A stretch of 64,000 bases of DNA from Massilia rhizosphaerae (GTDB lineage: Bacteria > Pseudomonadota > Gammaproteobacteria > Burkholderiales > Burkholderiaceae_D). Every line of letters starts with the position of its first letter. The first letter of the stretch is position 1. Where the stretch lies: assembly GCF_016093545.1 (NCBI RefSeq), contig NZ_JADKYX010000003.1, positions 124,001 through 188,000 of the forward strand, read 5' to 3'. Below the pieces are notes generated by a model. It saw only the letters and a list, made by a program, of their open reading frames with translations. It was not told the origin of the DNA and searched no databases. Position numbers and translations under genes: made by a program. Positions 35,997 to 44,314 of this stretch are shown here, in pieces.

Positions 35997-36551
35997 TCAG
36001 GTGCGCTTGCGTTCGTGCTGCCACAGCACGTCCGTGCCGCCCGCGTGGCGGTTCAGCACGCGCGCCAGCACGAACATCAGGTCCGACAGGCGATTGACGT
36101 ACTGGCGCGGTTCCGCATTGATCGTTTCCGTCTTCGACAGCGCGACGATGGCGCGCTCGGCGCGGCGGCACACGGTGCGGCACACGTGCGCGAGCGACGC
36201 GGCGCGCGAGCCGGCCGGCAGGATGAATTCCTTCAGCACCGGCAGGTCCGCATTGTATTTCTCGAGGAGGGCGTCGAGGCGCGCCACCTGCTCGGTCTTG
36301 ATCAGCTGGTAGCCGGGGATGCACAGCTCGCCGCCCAGGTCGAACAGGTCGTGCTGCACGGTGACGAGTTCCTCGCGCAGGTCGGCCGGCAGGTCTTCGC
36401 ACAGCAGCAGGCCGACGAAGGAATTCAGTTCGTCGACGTCGCCCAGCGCCGCGATGCGCGCGCTGTCTTTACCGGTGCGGCTGCCGTCGCCCAGGCCGGT
36501 GCTGCCGTCGTCGCCCGTGCGGGTCGCGATCTTCGAAAGTCGATTGCCCAT
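35997..36551 (-). CDS. Cob(I)alamin adenosyltransferase, PduO type
   Basis: A 184-residue ATP:corrinoid adenosyltransferase that makes coenzyme B12. The family's ATP-binding N-terminus is IATRTGDDGSTGLGDGSR; further markers are GDVDELNSFVG, FILPAGS, the helix HVCRTVCRRAERA and the C-terminal YVNRLSDLMFVLAR. No other cobalamin genes are near. The start at 36551 is chosen because AGGA precedes it and the 15 residues upstream are unlike the family. It is divergent from glcD and lies first in a pair with the rhomboid gene. Confidence 0.94.
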   Translation of the reverse strand: MGNRLSKIATRTGDDGSTGLGDGSRTGKDSARIAALGDVDELNSFVGLLLCEDLPADLREELVTVQHDLFDLGGELCIPGYQLIKTEQVARLDALLEKYNADLPVLKEFILPAGSRAASLAHVCRTVCRRAERAIVALSKTETINAEPRQYVNRLSDLMFVLARVLNRHAGGTDVLWQHERKRT

Positions 36552-36625
36552 GCTGATATCCTGCCCATGAAAAAAGATAGGCGGAGCATACGCCAAATCC
36601 CGGGGATTGTGCTTACAATCGCCTT

Positions 36626-38107
36626 ATGATGCCCCCGATTGCAGTCGACCCCGAGCGTAGGCGGCAAGTCGCCGCCGCCCTGCGCGCCGTGCTCCCCGAG
36701 CGCGCCGTCCTCGCCGATCCCGAAGACACCCGTCCCTACGAATGCGACGGCCTGGCCGCCTACCGCCAGCTGCCGCTGGTGGTGACCTTGCCCGACGACG
36801 AGGCGCAGGTGCTCGCCATCCTCGAGGTGTGCCGCAAACTGAACGTGCCCATCGTGCCGCGCGGCGCGGGCACGGGCCTGTCCGGCGGCGCGCAGCCGCT
36901 GGCGGACGGCGTCGTGATCTCGACCGCGCGTTTGAACCGCATCCTGCGCGTGGACGAATACGCGCGCACGGCCGTCGTGCAGCCGGGCGTGCGCAACCTC
37001 GCCATCTCGGAAGCGGCCGCGCCGTTCGACCTGTACTACGCGCCGGACCCGTCGTCGCAGATCGCCTGTACGATCGGCGGCAACGTGGCCGAGAACTCGG
37101 GCGGCGTGCATTGCCTGAAGTACGGCCTCACCGTGCACAATGTGCTGCGCGTGCGCGTCTGCACGATCGAAGGCGACGTCATCGAGCTCGGCGGCAACGC
37201 GCTGGACGCGCCCGGCCTCGACCTGCTGGCCGTGTTCATCGGCTCGGAAGGCATGCTGGGCATCGTGACGGAAGTGACCGTCAAACTCGTGCCCAAGCCC
37301 GCGCAGGCCCAGGTGATCATGGCGTCGTTCGACGACGTGGCGACGGGCGGCAATGCCGTCGCGAGCGTGATCGCGGCCGGCATCATCCCGGCCGGCCTGG
37401 AGATGATGGACCGCACGTCGTCGCGCATGGTCGAACCGTTCGTGAAAGCCGGCTACGACCTCGACGCCGCCGCCATTTTGCTGTGCGAGGCGGACGGCAC
37501 GGCGCTCGAAGTGGCGGAGGAAATCGCGCGCATGACGGAGGTGCTGCGCGATGCGGGCGCCAGCGCGATCGCGGTGTCGCAAAGCGAGGCCGAGCGCCTG
37601 CGCTTCTGGTCCGGCCGCAAGAACGCGTTCCCGGCCGCGGGCCGCATCTCGCCCGACTACTACTGCATGGACGGGACCATCCCGCGCAAGCAGCTCGCCC
37701 ACGTGCTGGCGCGCATCGAGGAGATGGAGACGACGTTCGGCCTGCGCTGCGCGAACGTGTTTCACGCGGGCGACGGCAATATGCACCCGCTGATCCTGTT
37801 CGACGCCAACCGGCCGGGCGAGCTGGATCGCGCGGAAGCGTTCGGCGCCGCCATCCTCGCGCTGTGCGTGGAAGTGGGCGGCACCATCACGGGCGAACAC
37901 GGCGTGGGCGTGGAAAAGATCGATTCGATGTGCGTGCAGTTCGGTGCGCGCGAACTCGACGCCTTCTTCGCCGTCAAGCGCGCGTTCGACCCAAGCATGC
38001 TCCTGAATCCCAACAAGGCCATTCCCACCTTGAACCGCTGCGCGGAACTGGGCCGCATGCGCGTGTCCGGCGGCGCGCTGCCGTTTGCCCATCTGCCGCG
38101 ATTTTGA
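36626..38107 (+). CDS. glcD: Glycolate oxidase FAD-binding subunit GlcD
   Basis: A 493-residue FAD-linked oxidase of the VAO/PCMH fold. The FAD-binding loop is VPRGAGTGLSGGA, followed by CTIGGNVAENSGG. The C-terminal FAD-linked oxidase domain has NVFHAGDGNMHPLILFD and the closing ITGEHGVGVEKI with catalytic His-type residues. It oxidises glycolate or D-lactate to the 2-oxo acid; with GlcE and GlcF downstream, glycolate is the likely substrate. A second ATG follows immediately (36629); either may be used. First gene of glcDEF. No GlcC-like regulator is adjacent. Confidence 0.95.
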   Translation: MMPPIAVDPERRRQVAAALRAVLPERAVLADPEDTRPYECDGLAAYRQLPLVVTLPDDEAQVLAILEVCRKLNVPIVPRGAGTGLSGGAQPLADGVVISTARLNRILRVDEYARTAVVQPGVRNLAISEAAAPFDLYYAPDPSSQIACTIGGNVAENSGGVHCLKYGLTVHNVLRVRVCTIEGDVIELGGNALDAPGLDLLAVFIGSEGMLGIVTEVTVKLVPKPAQAQVIMASFDDVATGGNAVASVIAAGIIPAGLEMMDRTSSRMVEPFVKAGYDLDAAAILLCEADGTALEVAEEIARMTEVLRDAGASAIAVSQSEAERLRFWSGRKNAFPAAGRISPDYYCMDGTIPRKQLAHVLARIEEMETTFGLRCANVFHAGDGNMHPLILFDANRPGELDRAEAFGAAILALCVEVGGTITGEHGVGVEKIDSMCVQFGARELDAFFAVKRAFDPSMLLNPNKAIPTLNRCAELGRMRVSGGALPFAHLPRF

Positions 38108-38109
38108 TC

Positions 38110-39171
38110 ATGCAGGATATCGTCGAACACTTCCGGGACCACGTGCGCGCCGCCGCCCGCGACCAACGCGCCTTGCGCATCCGCGGCGGCGGCACCAAGG
38201 ATTGGTATGGGCAGCGGCTCGAGGGCGACGTCCTCGACACGCGCGGCCATGCCGGGGTTGTCGACTACGAGCCGACGGAACTCGTGATCACGGCGCGCTG
38301 CGGCACGCCGCTCGCCGACGTGGAAGCGCTGCTCGCGCGGCAGGGACAGATGCTGGCGTTCGAACCGCCGCATTTCGGCGCCGGCGCGACGCTGGGCGGC
38401 GCCATCGCGGCCGGCCTGTCCGGCCCCCGCCGCGCGGCCAGCGGCGCCGCGCGCGACTTCGTCCTCGGCTGCACTCGGCTGGACGGCAAGGGCGACGTGT
38501 TGCGCTTCGGCGGCCAGGTGATGAAGAACGTGGCCGGCTACGACGTGTCGCGCCTGCTGGCCGGATCGCTCGGCACGCTGGGCCTGCTGCTGGACGTCTC
38601 CGTGAAAGTGCTGCCGCGCGCGCCGCGCGAGGCGACGCTCGTGTTCGACGGCGTGGCCGAGGTGGACGCCATCCGCCGCCTGAACGAATGGGGCGGCCGG
38701 CCGTTGCCCGTGTCCGCGAGCTGCTGGCACGACGGCGTGCTGGCGCTGCGGCTGTCCGGCGCCAATGCGGCCGTCGACGCGGCCATCCGCGCGCTGGGCG
38801 GCGCCGTGATGCCGGGCTGCGCGCGCTTCTGGGCCGGCCTGCGCGAGCAGCGGCATGGTTTTTTTGACGGTGACATGCCGTTGTGGCGCCTGTCCGTGCC
38901 GTCGACCGTCGGCGCCATCGTGCTCGGGAGCCCGCAACTGATCGAGTGGGGCGGCGCGCAGCGCTGGCTGCGCGCGCCGGGCGATGCCGCGACGGCGCAG
39001 CGCATCCGCGCGACCGTCGCCGCCACAGGTGGCCACGCGACGCTGTTCCGTGGCGGCGACAAGGGCGTCGGCGTGTTCCAGCCGCTGGCGCCCGCCGTCG
39101 CGCGCATCCACGCGCGCCTGAAGGCCGGGTTCGATCCGGCCGGCATCTTCAACCCCGGCCGGATGTATTAA
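38110..39171 (+). CDS. glcE: Glycolate oxidase subunit GlcE
   Basis: A 353-residue FAD-binding companion of GlcD. It has the short PCMH-type FAD domain (LRIRGGGTKDWYG, GATLGGAIAAGLSGPRR, VMKNVAGYDVSRLLAGSLGTLG) but not the full catalytic C-domain, as usual for GlcE. It ends in AGIFNPGRMY, the typical family ending. The start lies two bases after the glcD stop. All three subunits are needed for activity in E. coli. Confidence 0.95.
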   Translation: MQDIVEHFRDHVRAAARDQRALRIRGGGTKDWYGQRLEGDVLDTRGHAGVVDYEPTELVITARCGTPLADVEALLARQGQMLAFEPPHFGAGATLGGAIAAGLSGPRRAASGAARDFVLGCTRLDGKGDVLRFGGQVMKNVAGYDVSRLLAGSLGTLGLLLDVSVKVLPRAPREATLVFDGVAEVDAIRRLNEWGGRPLPVSASCWHDGVLALRLSGANAAVDAAIRALGGAVMPGCARFWAGLREQRHGFFDGDMPLWRLSVPSTVGAIVLGSPQLIEWGGAQRWLRAPGDAATAQRIRATVAATGGHATLFRGGDKGVGVFQPLAPAVARIHARLKAGFDPAGIFNPGRMY

Positions 39172-39176
39172 GAACC

Positions 39177-40412
39177 ATGCAAACGAATCTCGCCGATTTC
39201 ATCAAGGGCACGCGCGAGGGCGACGAGGCCGAGACGATCCTGCGCGCCTGCGTGCACTGCGGCTTCTGCACCGCCACGTGTCCGACGTATCAGCTGCTGG
39301 GCGACGAGCTGGATGGCCCGCGCGGCCGCATCTACCTGATCAAGCAGGTGCTGGAAGGGGAGACGCCGACGCGCAAGACGCAGCTGCACCTGGACCGCTG
39401 CCTCACGTGCCGCAACTGCGAAACCACGTGCCCGTCCGGCGTGAAGTACGGGCGTCTCGTCGACATCGGGCGCAAGGTGGTCGAAGCGCGCGTGCCCCGT
39501 CCGTTCGCCGACAGGGTCAAGCGCACGACCCTGAAGGCGTTCCTGCCGCGCGCCGGCCTGTTCAAGCCCGCGTTCGAGCTCGGGCAGATGGTACGGCCGC
39601 TGCTCCCGCCCGCGTTGCGGGACAAGCTGCAACCCGTGCCCGCGCCCGGCCGCCGGCCCACGCGCGAGCACGCGCGCAAGATGCTCGTGCTTGGCGGCTG
39701 CGTGCAGCCGGCGATGGCGCCGAACATCAATGCGGCGACGGCGCGCGTGCTCGACGCGCTGGGCATCCAGCTCGTGTCCGCGCCGCGTGCCGGCTGCTGC
39801 GGCGCCGTGCGCTTCCACATGAACGACCAGGACGGCGGCCTGGCCGACATGCGCCGCAACGTCGACGCGTGGTGGCCGTACGTCGAGAGCGGCGAGGTCG
39901 AGGCCATCGTGATGACGGCGTCCGGCTGCGGCGTGACGGTCAAGGATTATGGCCACCTGCTCGCGCACGACGATGCGTATGCGGACAAGGCCGCGCGCAT
40001 CGCGGCGCTGACGAAGGACTTGTCGGAAGTGATGTGCGACGTCGAAGACGAGATCGCGCGGCTGCTGGCGGGCCGCATCCGCGAGCGTGTCGCGTTCCAC
40101 CCGCCATGCACCCTGCAGCACGGCCAGCAGATCCGCGGCAAGGTCGAGGGCGTGCTGCGCGCGGCGGGCGTCGACGTCGTGCTTTGCGCGGAGAGCCATT
40201 TGTGCTGCGGTTCGGCCGGCACCTATTCGGTGCTGCATCCGCACATCGCGCACGCGCTGCGCGACCGCAAGCTGGCCAACCTCGAGGCGACGGGCGCGCA
40301 AGAATACGTCTCGGCCAACGTCGGCTGCATCGCGCATCTGCAGTCGGGAACGGCGACGCCCGTGACGCACTGGATCGAGCTCGTCGACCGCGCGCTGGCG
40401 GGCGTGCCGTGA
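39177..40412 (+). CDS. glcF: Glycolate oxidase iron-sulfur subunit GlcF
   Basis: A 411-residue electron-transfer subunit. Two 4Fe-4S motifs sit in the first 80 residues: CVHCGFCTATCP and CLTCRNCETTCP. Two CCG (cysteine-rich) domains follow, with GCCGAVRFHM and HLCCGSAGTYS, as in heterodisulfide-reductase-like proteins. It passes electrons from GlcDE to the membrane quinone pool. The start is five bases past the glcE stop. Last gene of the glcDEF operon. Confidence 0.95.
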   Translation: MQTNLADFIKGTREGDEAETILRACVHCGFCTATCPTYQLLGDELDGPRGRIYLIKQVLEGETPTRKTQLHLDRCLTCRNCETTCPSGVKYGRLVDIGRKVVEARVPRPFADRVKRTTLKAFLPRAGLFKPAFELGQMVRPLLPPALRDKLQPVPAPGRRPTREHARKMLVLGGCVQPAMAPNINAATARVLDALGIQLVSAPRAGCCGAVRFHMNDQDGGLADMRRNVDAWWPYVESGEVEAIVMTASGCGVTVKDYGHLLAHDDAYADKAARIAALTKDLSEVMCDVEDEIARLLAGRIRERVAFHPPCTLQHGQQIRGKVEGVLRAAGVDVVLCAESHLCCGSAGTYSVLHPHIAHALRDRKLANLEATGAQEYVSANVGCIAHLQSGTATPVTHWIELVDRALAGVP

Positions 40413-40440
40413 TAGCATCGGCGCCCCGTTTCAAGATTCG

Positions 40441-40767
40441 ATGGAGTTGCCCGTGAGTTTCGTGTTTCGGCTGATATCCCAGGACGAGGATGCGGCGCCG
40501 TCCGTCGCCTTCCAGGACAGCATCAGTCCGGGCTATGTACCGCTGTGGGAAGAGGTCGGCGTGTACGATGCCTTGTACAACAGCGACGGCCGCGAGGCGC
40601 GCGACATTTCGCGTGCGGTCGCGTATGGCGTGGACCGCATCGCCGACGACGAATCGCTGGGCCGCCTGCTGCCGTCGTCGTGCCGGCAGGAGGAAGCGTT
40701 GCGCTTCCTGGAAAACGTCCACCGCGGCTGCACGATCCACGCGTCGGCGCGCGTCGAGACGCGCTGA
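40441..40767 (+). CDS. Uncharacterised 108-residue protein
   Basis: A short acidic protein with no signal peptide or membrane helix. I do not recognise the family. Aromatic and acidic residues are spread through VPLWEEVGVYDALYNSDG and the C-terminal half looks helical (EEALRFLENVHRG). An alternative GTG start lies 12 bases downstream (SFVFRLISQ). It follows glcF by 28 bases on the same strand, and its codon use matches the neighbours, which supports it as a real gene. A link to glycolate use is possible but not shown. Confidence 0.6.
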   Translation: MELPVSFVFRLISQDEDAAPSVAFQDSISPGYVPLWEEVGVYDALYNSDGREARDISRAVAYGVDRIADDESLGRLLPSSCRQEEALRFLENVHRGCTIHASARVETR

Positions 40768-40849
40768 CCCACGCCGACCCGCGCTCGATATCGAATCGGA
40801 TATGGCGCACGACATAAATACGATTAGTGCGTCCCGTTGCCGCTGAGTA

Positions 40850-40865
40850 GACTGCAAGTGCAGTC
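40850..40865. promoter_or_regulatory. Palindrome upstream of the arabinanase unit
   Basis: GACTGCA and TGCAGTC are perfect 7-bp arms around AG. It lies 46 bases before the short leader ORF and 132 bases before the GH43 gene. It is a candidate operator; no matching regulator gene is nearby. Confidence 0.45.
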
Positions 40866-40911
40866 AATACCCGCCGCCAGTGCGGGAATCGCCAACGACA
40901 ACGGAGATTAC

Positions 40912-41001
40912 ATGAAGAACGCCACATTGGCCGGCGCGCGCGCTCCGATTGCCCTGGCAATCGCGCAATGGTTCATCACCTTTTCAGTGGAGACTCCATG
41001 A
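40912..41001 (+). CDS. 29-residue leader ORF coupled to GH43
   Basis: A short frame with a GGAG ribosome site at correct spacing (GGAGATTAC-ATG). It encodes 29 residues, moderately hydrophobic in the middle (APIALAIAQWFITF), and its TGA overlaps the ATG of the GH43 gene (ATGA). The arrangement suggests translational coupling or a leader peptide, or it may be the left-over N-terminus of a lost gene. No known peptide family is recognised. Confidence 0.4.
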   Translation: MKNATLAGARAPIALAIAQWFITFSVETP

Positions 41002-42518
41002 AACGTCTATTTTCATGCCTCGTCATGCTGGCCGGCCTGGCCGGCGCGGCGCTGTCGGCGCAGGCCGCCATCACCGTCAACACGAGCGTGCAGTACAAGA
41101 TCAAGAACGTCAACAGTGGGCTGGTGCTGGGGATCGACGGCGCCAGCCAGGCCGCGGGCGCTAAAGTGATCCAGTGGACCGACAACGGCACGGCCGACCA
41201 CCTGTGGCACTTCATGCCGATGGGGAATGGGCAGTACAACATCGAGAACATGCTGACGCACCAGGTGCTGGGCGTGGCCAGCGCCTCCACCGCCGACGGC
41301 GCGCAGATCGTGCAATGGGCCGACAACGGCACGTCCGATCACCTGTGGACCGTCACGCAGGCCGCGGACGGGAACTTCCTGATCCAGAACGTCAACAGCG
41401 GCAAGTACCTGGAAGTGTACATGGCGAGCACGTCGACCGCGGCCACCATCGACCAGTGGGGGCTGACCAACTGCGCGTGCCAGGAATGGCAGCTGGTGAA
41501 CACCAAGGTGAGCCCGTATCCGGCACCACGCGCCGTCGCCGGCAACGGCATCTACGTGCACGATCCGTTCATGCTGCGCGACGGCAGCGGCAAGTACTGG
41601 CTGTACGGTTCGCACCAGACGGTGGCCACGTCGACCGACGGCACCAACTTCACGATGTACACCAACTGCACCAGCGCGCAGATGGGCGGCTATGCGCCGA
41701 ACTGCCCGTCGATCGGCCCGGACTTCAGTTCCTGGAGCGGCCTGCAGACGCCGAAGGGCTGGAACAACGGCGCCAACACGGACGTGTGGGCGCCCAGCAT
41801 GCTGGTCTCGAACGGCACGTATTACCAGTACTATTCGATTCCCTACCTGCCCAGCAGCGGGGCGGAAGCGGTGATCGGCGTGGCGACCAGCTCGTCGCCG
41901 GCCGGTCCGTGGACCGACAAGGGTTTCGTCACCAAGTCGTGGACCAGCACGACCACGCAGCCGGCGTCCGGCTTCTGGGCCACCACCGACAACGCCATCG
42001 ACCCCGCGCCGTTCAAGGACGCCAGCGGCAACTGGTGGATGGCCTGGGGTTCGTGGAGCGACGGCACGCACCTGATGCAGCTGGACCCGAGCACCGGCCT
42101 GCAATCGAAGACGAATACCACCGTGGTCACGCTGGCCCGGCGCGGCAATCCGTCGGCGGGCGAGGAAGGACCGTTCATCTACTACTACAACGGCTACTAC
42201 TATTACTTCGCGCCGATTAACCTCTGCTGCAACGGCACGACCAGCACCTATCGCACCATCGTGGGCCGCTCCACCAGCGTGACCGGGCCTTACGTGGACC
42301 GCGGCGGCGTCGCGCTGACGGCCGGCGGCGGCACCATCCTGCTCAGCACCCACGGCAATATCATCGGCCCGGGCGGCGGCAGCGTGTTCACCGACGCCGG
42401 CAACAACAACGCGCCGACCTATGTGTACCACTACTACGACGGCAACAACGGCGGCCGCGCCACGCTGGGCATCAACACGCTCGGCTTCACCGCGGACGGC
42501 TGGCCCTACGTCAAGTAA
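40998..42518 (+). CDS. Secreted lectin-GH43 arabinanase-like enzyme
   Basis: A 506-residue secreted glycosidase. Residues 1-24 are a signal peptide. Residues 26-168 are a ricin-type beta-trefoil (CBM13-like) with three Q-x-W repeats: QWTDNGTADHLW, QWADNGTSDHLW and DQWGLTN..EW. Residues 185-505 are a five-bladed GH43 propeller: base D189 in VHDPFMLRD, pKa-tuning D336 in NAIDPAPFKD, acid E391 in GEEGPFIYY. The active-site wording is closest to arabinan endo-1,5-alpha-L-arabinosidases, so arabinan from plant pectin is the likely substrate; xylan-side activity is the alternative. GGAG lies five bases before the ATG. Confidence 0.93.
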   Translation: MKRLFSCLVMLAGLAGAALSAQAAITVNTSVQYKIKNVNSGLVLGIDGASQAAGAKVIQWTDNGTADHLWHFMPMGNGQYNIENMLTHQVLGVASASTADGAQIVQWADNGTSDHLWTVTQAADGNFLIQNVNSGKYLEVYMASTSTAATIDQWGLTNCACQEWQLVNTKVSPYPAPRAVAGNGIYVHDPFMLRDGSGKYWLYGSHQTVATSTDGTNFTMYTNCTSAQMGGYAPNCPSIGPDFSSWSGLQTPKGWNNGANTDVWAPSMLVSNGTYYQYYSIPYLPSSGAEAVIGVATSSSPAGPWTDKGFVTKSWTSTTTQPASGFWATTDNAIDPAPFKDASGNWWMAWGSWSDGTHLMQLDPSTGLQSKTNTTVVTLARRGNPSAGEEGPFIYYYNGYYYYFAPINLCCNGTTSTYRTIVGRSTSVTGPYVDRGGVALTAGGGTILLSTHGNIIGPGGGSVFTDAGNNNAPTYVYHYYDGNNGGRATLGINTLGFTADGWPYVK

Positions 42519-42612
42519 AGCTTGAAGGCAGGCACTTCGCGTTGCACGAGATAGTCTGCCGTGCGCCGGTTCGTGCGATGATCGCGGCTTCGATCCACTT
42601 TGAAGGCCGCGC

Positions 42613-43617
42613 ATGAACCGACGCATCCAGCAATTCCTCGCATTCGCTTGCGGCATCCTGCTCGCCATCCCGGCGATCCGCGCCGCGCCCGCCGAGCGGC
42701 AGGAAGCGCTGGCACTCGGCAAGGCGGCCGCCGTGCGCTTCACGCTGCCGCGCGCCGGCGCGCCGGATGTCCGCTACGTCATCTCCAAGCCTGCGCACAA
42801 GGCGCCGCTCGTGCTGTTCGTGCAGGGATCGGGCTGCATCCCGCCCTTCGTCGGCCTGGGCACGCCGCACCGTTACTCGACCGTCTTCGGCTTCGTGCCG
42901 CTGGCGCAGCAGGGCGCCTACGCCGTGATGGTGGTCGACAAGCCGTTCCAGCCGGATGCGCCCCCGCAGGGACAGCCGGGCGTGGCGACGGCATGCCCGG
43001 CCGCGTTCAACGCTTATTTTTCCTACGACAGCTGGCTGGCCGCATTGCGCGACGCACTGCGCCATGCGCTCGCATTGCCCTGGGTCGACGACAGCCGCGT
43101 GCTGGTGTTCGGCGTGTCGGAAGGCGCGGCGATGGCGGCCGGCCTCGCGCGCACGGTGCCGGCCGTGACACACGTGGCGCTGGTCGGCGGCACCGGCACG
43201 AGCCAGCTGTTCGACTTCGCAGCCAATGCCTACCGCGCCGGGAACAGCGACGACGACACGCTGGCGCGCCTCGCGGACGTCGACGCGACCGTCGACGCCA
43301 TCAACGCCGATCCGCGCAGCACCGGCAAATTCGCGTGGGGCCACACCTACCTGCGCTGGAGCACCTTCTTCGCGCAGGCACCCGGCGAGAACCTCGTCCA
43401 GTCGAAGGCGCGCGTCTACCTGGCCAGCGGCATGCGGGACGACAGCGTGCCGATCCTGTCGACCGAGGTCGCGTACGCGCGCCTGCGCGCGCTCGGGCGC
43501 GACGTCACGTTCCGGCGCGTGCGGCGCGCGGGCCACGCGCTGGTGCCGGAAGGCGGCACGATGGCGGACGTGCAGAAGGACTACGACGCCATCATGGCGT
43601 GGTTCGACCGGCGCTGA
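42613..43617 (+). CDS. Exported alpha/beta hydrolase
   Basis: A 334-residue protein with a signal peptide (LAFACGILLAIPAIRA-APA). The oxyanion region is LVLFVQGSGCIPPF, the nucleophile elbow VFGVSEGAAMA, an acidic residue lies in YLASGMRDDSVPI, and the His in RRAGHALVPEGG. These fit an esterase or peptidase-like periplasmic hydrolase of unknown substrate. It starts 94 bases after the GH43 gene on the same strand and could share its transcript, for example as a deacylase for plant polymers; that is only a guess from position. Confidence 0.85.
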   Translation: MNRRIQQFLAFACGILLAIPAIRAAPAERQEALALGKAAAVRFTLPRAGAPDVRYVISKPAHKAPLVLFVQGSGCIPPFVGLGTPHRYSTVFGFVPLAQQGAYAVMVVDKPFQPDAPPQGQPGVATACPAAFNAYFSYDSWLAALRDALRHALALPWVDDSRVLVFGVSEGAAMAAGLARTVPAVTHVALVGGTGTSQLFDFAANAYRAGNSDDDTLARLADVDATVDAINADPRSTGKFAWGHTYLRWSTFFAQAPGENLVQSKARVYLASGMRDDSVPILSTEVAYARLRALGRDVTFRRVRRAGHALVPEGGTMADVQKDYDAIMAWFDRR

Positions 43618-43629
43618 GCGGCTGCCGGC

Positions 43630-44112
43630 TTACTGCTGCAACGCCTTCTCGATATCGCCCGCGATGTCTTCCGGTTTGGTCTGCGGCGCATAGCGGTGCA
43701 GGACCGTGCCGTCGCGGTCGACGAGGAATTTGGTGAAGTTCCACTTGATGCCTTCCGTGCCCAGCACGCCCGGCGCCGCTTTTTTCAGGTGCTGGAACAG
43801 CGGATGGGCGGCATCGCCGTTGACGTCGACCTTGGCGAACATCGGGAACGAGACGCCGTAGTTCTTTTCGCAGAACGCGCCGATCTCCGCCTCGCTGCCC
43901 GGTTCCTGGCCGCCGAACTGGTTGCAGGGGAAGCCCAGCACTTCCAGGCCGCGCGCGTGCAGCTCGCGGTACAGCGATTCGAGGCCCTGGTATTGCGGCG
44001 TGAAGCCGCATTTGCTGGCGGTATTGGCGATGAGGAGGACCTTGCCGCGGTACCGGGCCAGGTCGACCGGCTTGCCGTCGAGGGAAGTGGCCTGGAAGTC
44101 GAACACGTTCAT
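43630..44112 (-). CDS. Glutathione peroxidase (Cys type)
   Basis: A 160-residue thiol peroxidase with no signal peptide. The peroxidatic cysteine is C35 in NTASKCGFTPQY, with Q69 (NQFGGQEPG), W124 and N125 (KWNFTKFLV) completing the tetrad. It reduces hydroperoxides with thioredoxin or glutathione; bacterial Cys forms usually prefer thioredoxin. It is convergent with the hydrolase gene and downstream of the receptor gene at 44315, separated by a terminator. Confidence 0.95.
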   Translation of the reverse strand: MNVFDFQATSLDGKPVDLARYRGKVLLIANTASKCGFTPQYQGLESLYRELHARGLEVLGFPCNQFGGQEPGSEAEIGAFCEKNYGVSFPMFAKVDVNGDAAHPLFQHLKKAAPGVLGTEGIKWNFTKFLVDRDGTVLHRYAPQTKPEDIAGDIEKALQQ

Positions 44113-44205
44113 GAGAGGCTCCTGTCAGCTGCGTGAATCCGGAGGCGACAGTGTAAGGCAAAGGCGCGCGGCATGCAGCCGTTGCGGGCCGCCGGACGGT
44201 GGATG

Positions 44206-44233
44206 AAAAAACGCCCTGCGCGGGGCAGGGCGT
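44206..44233 (-). terminator. Rho-independent terminator of receptor gene 1
   Basis: Stem ACGCCCTGC/GCAGGGCGT (44211-44219, 44225-44233) is followed on the minus strand by a run of six T. Confidence 0.9.
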
Positions 44234-44314
44234 CGAAAGGTTCGCGCCGACTGGCGGCGGCGCGAACCGGGAGACGCCCGGGGCGGCCGCCCCGGGGCAT
44301 CGATGGAGAGACGG

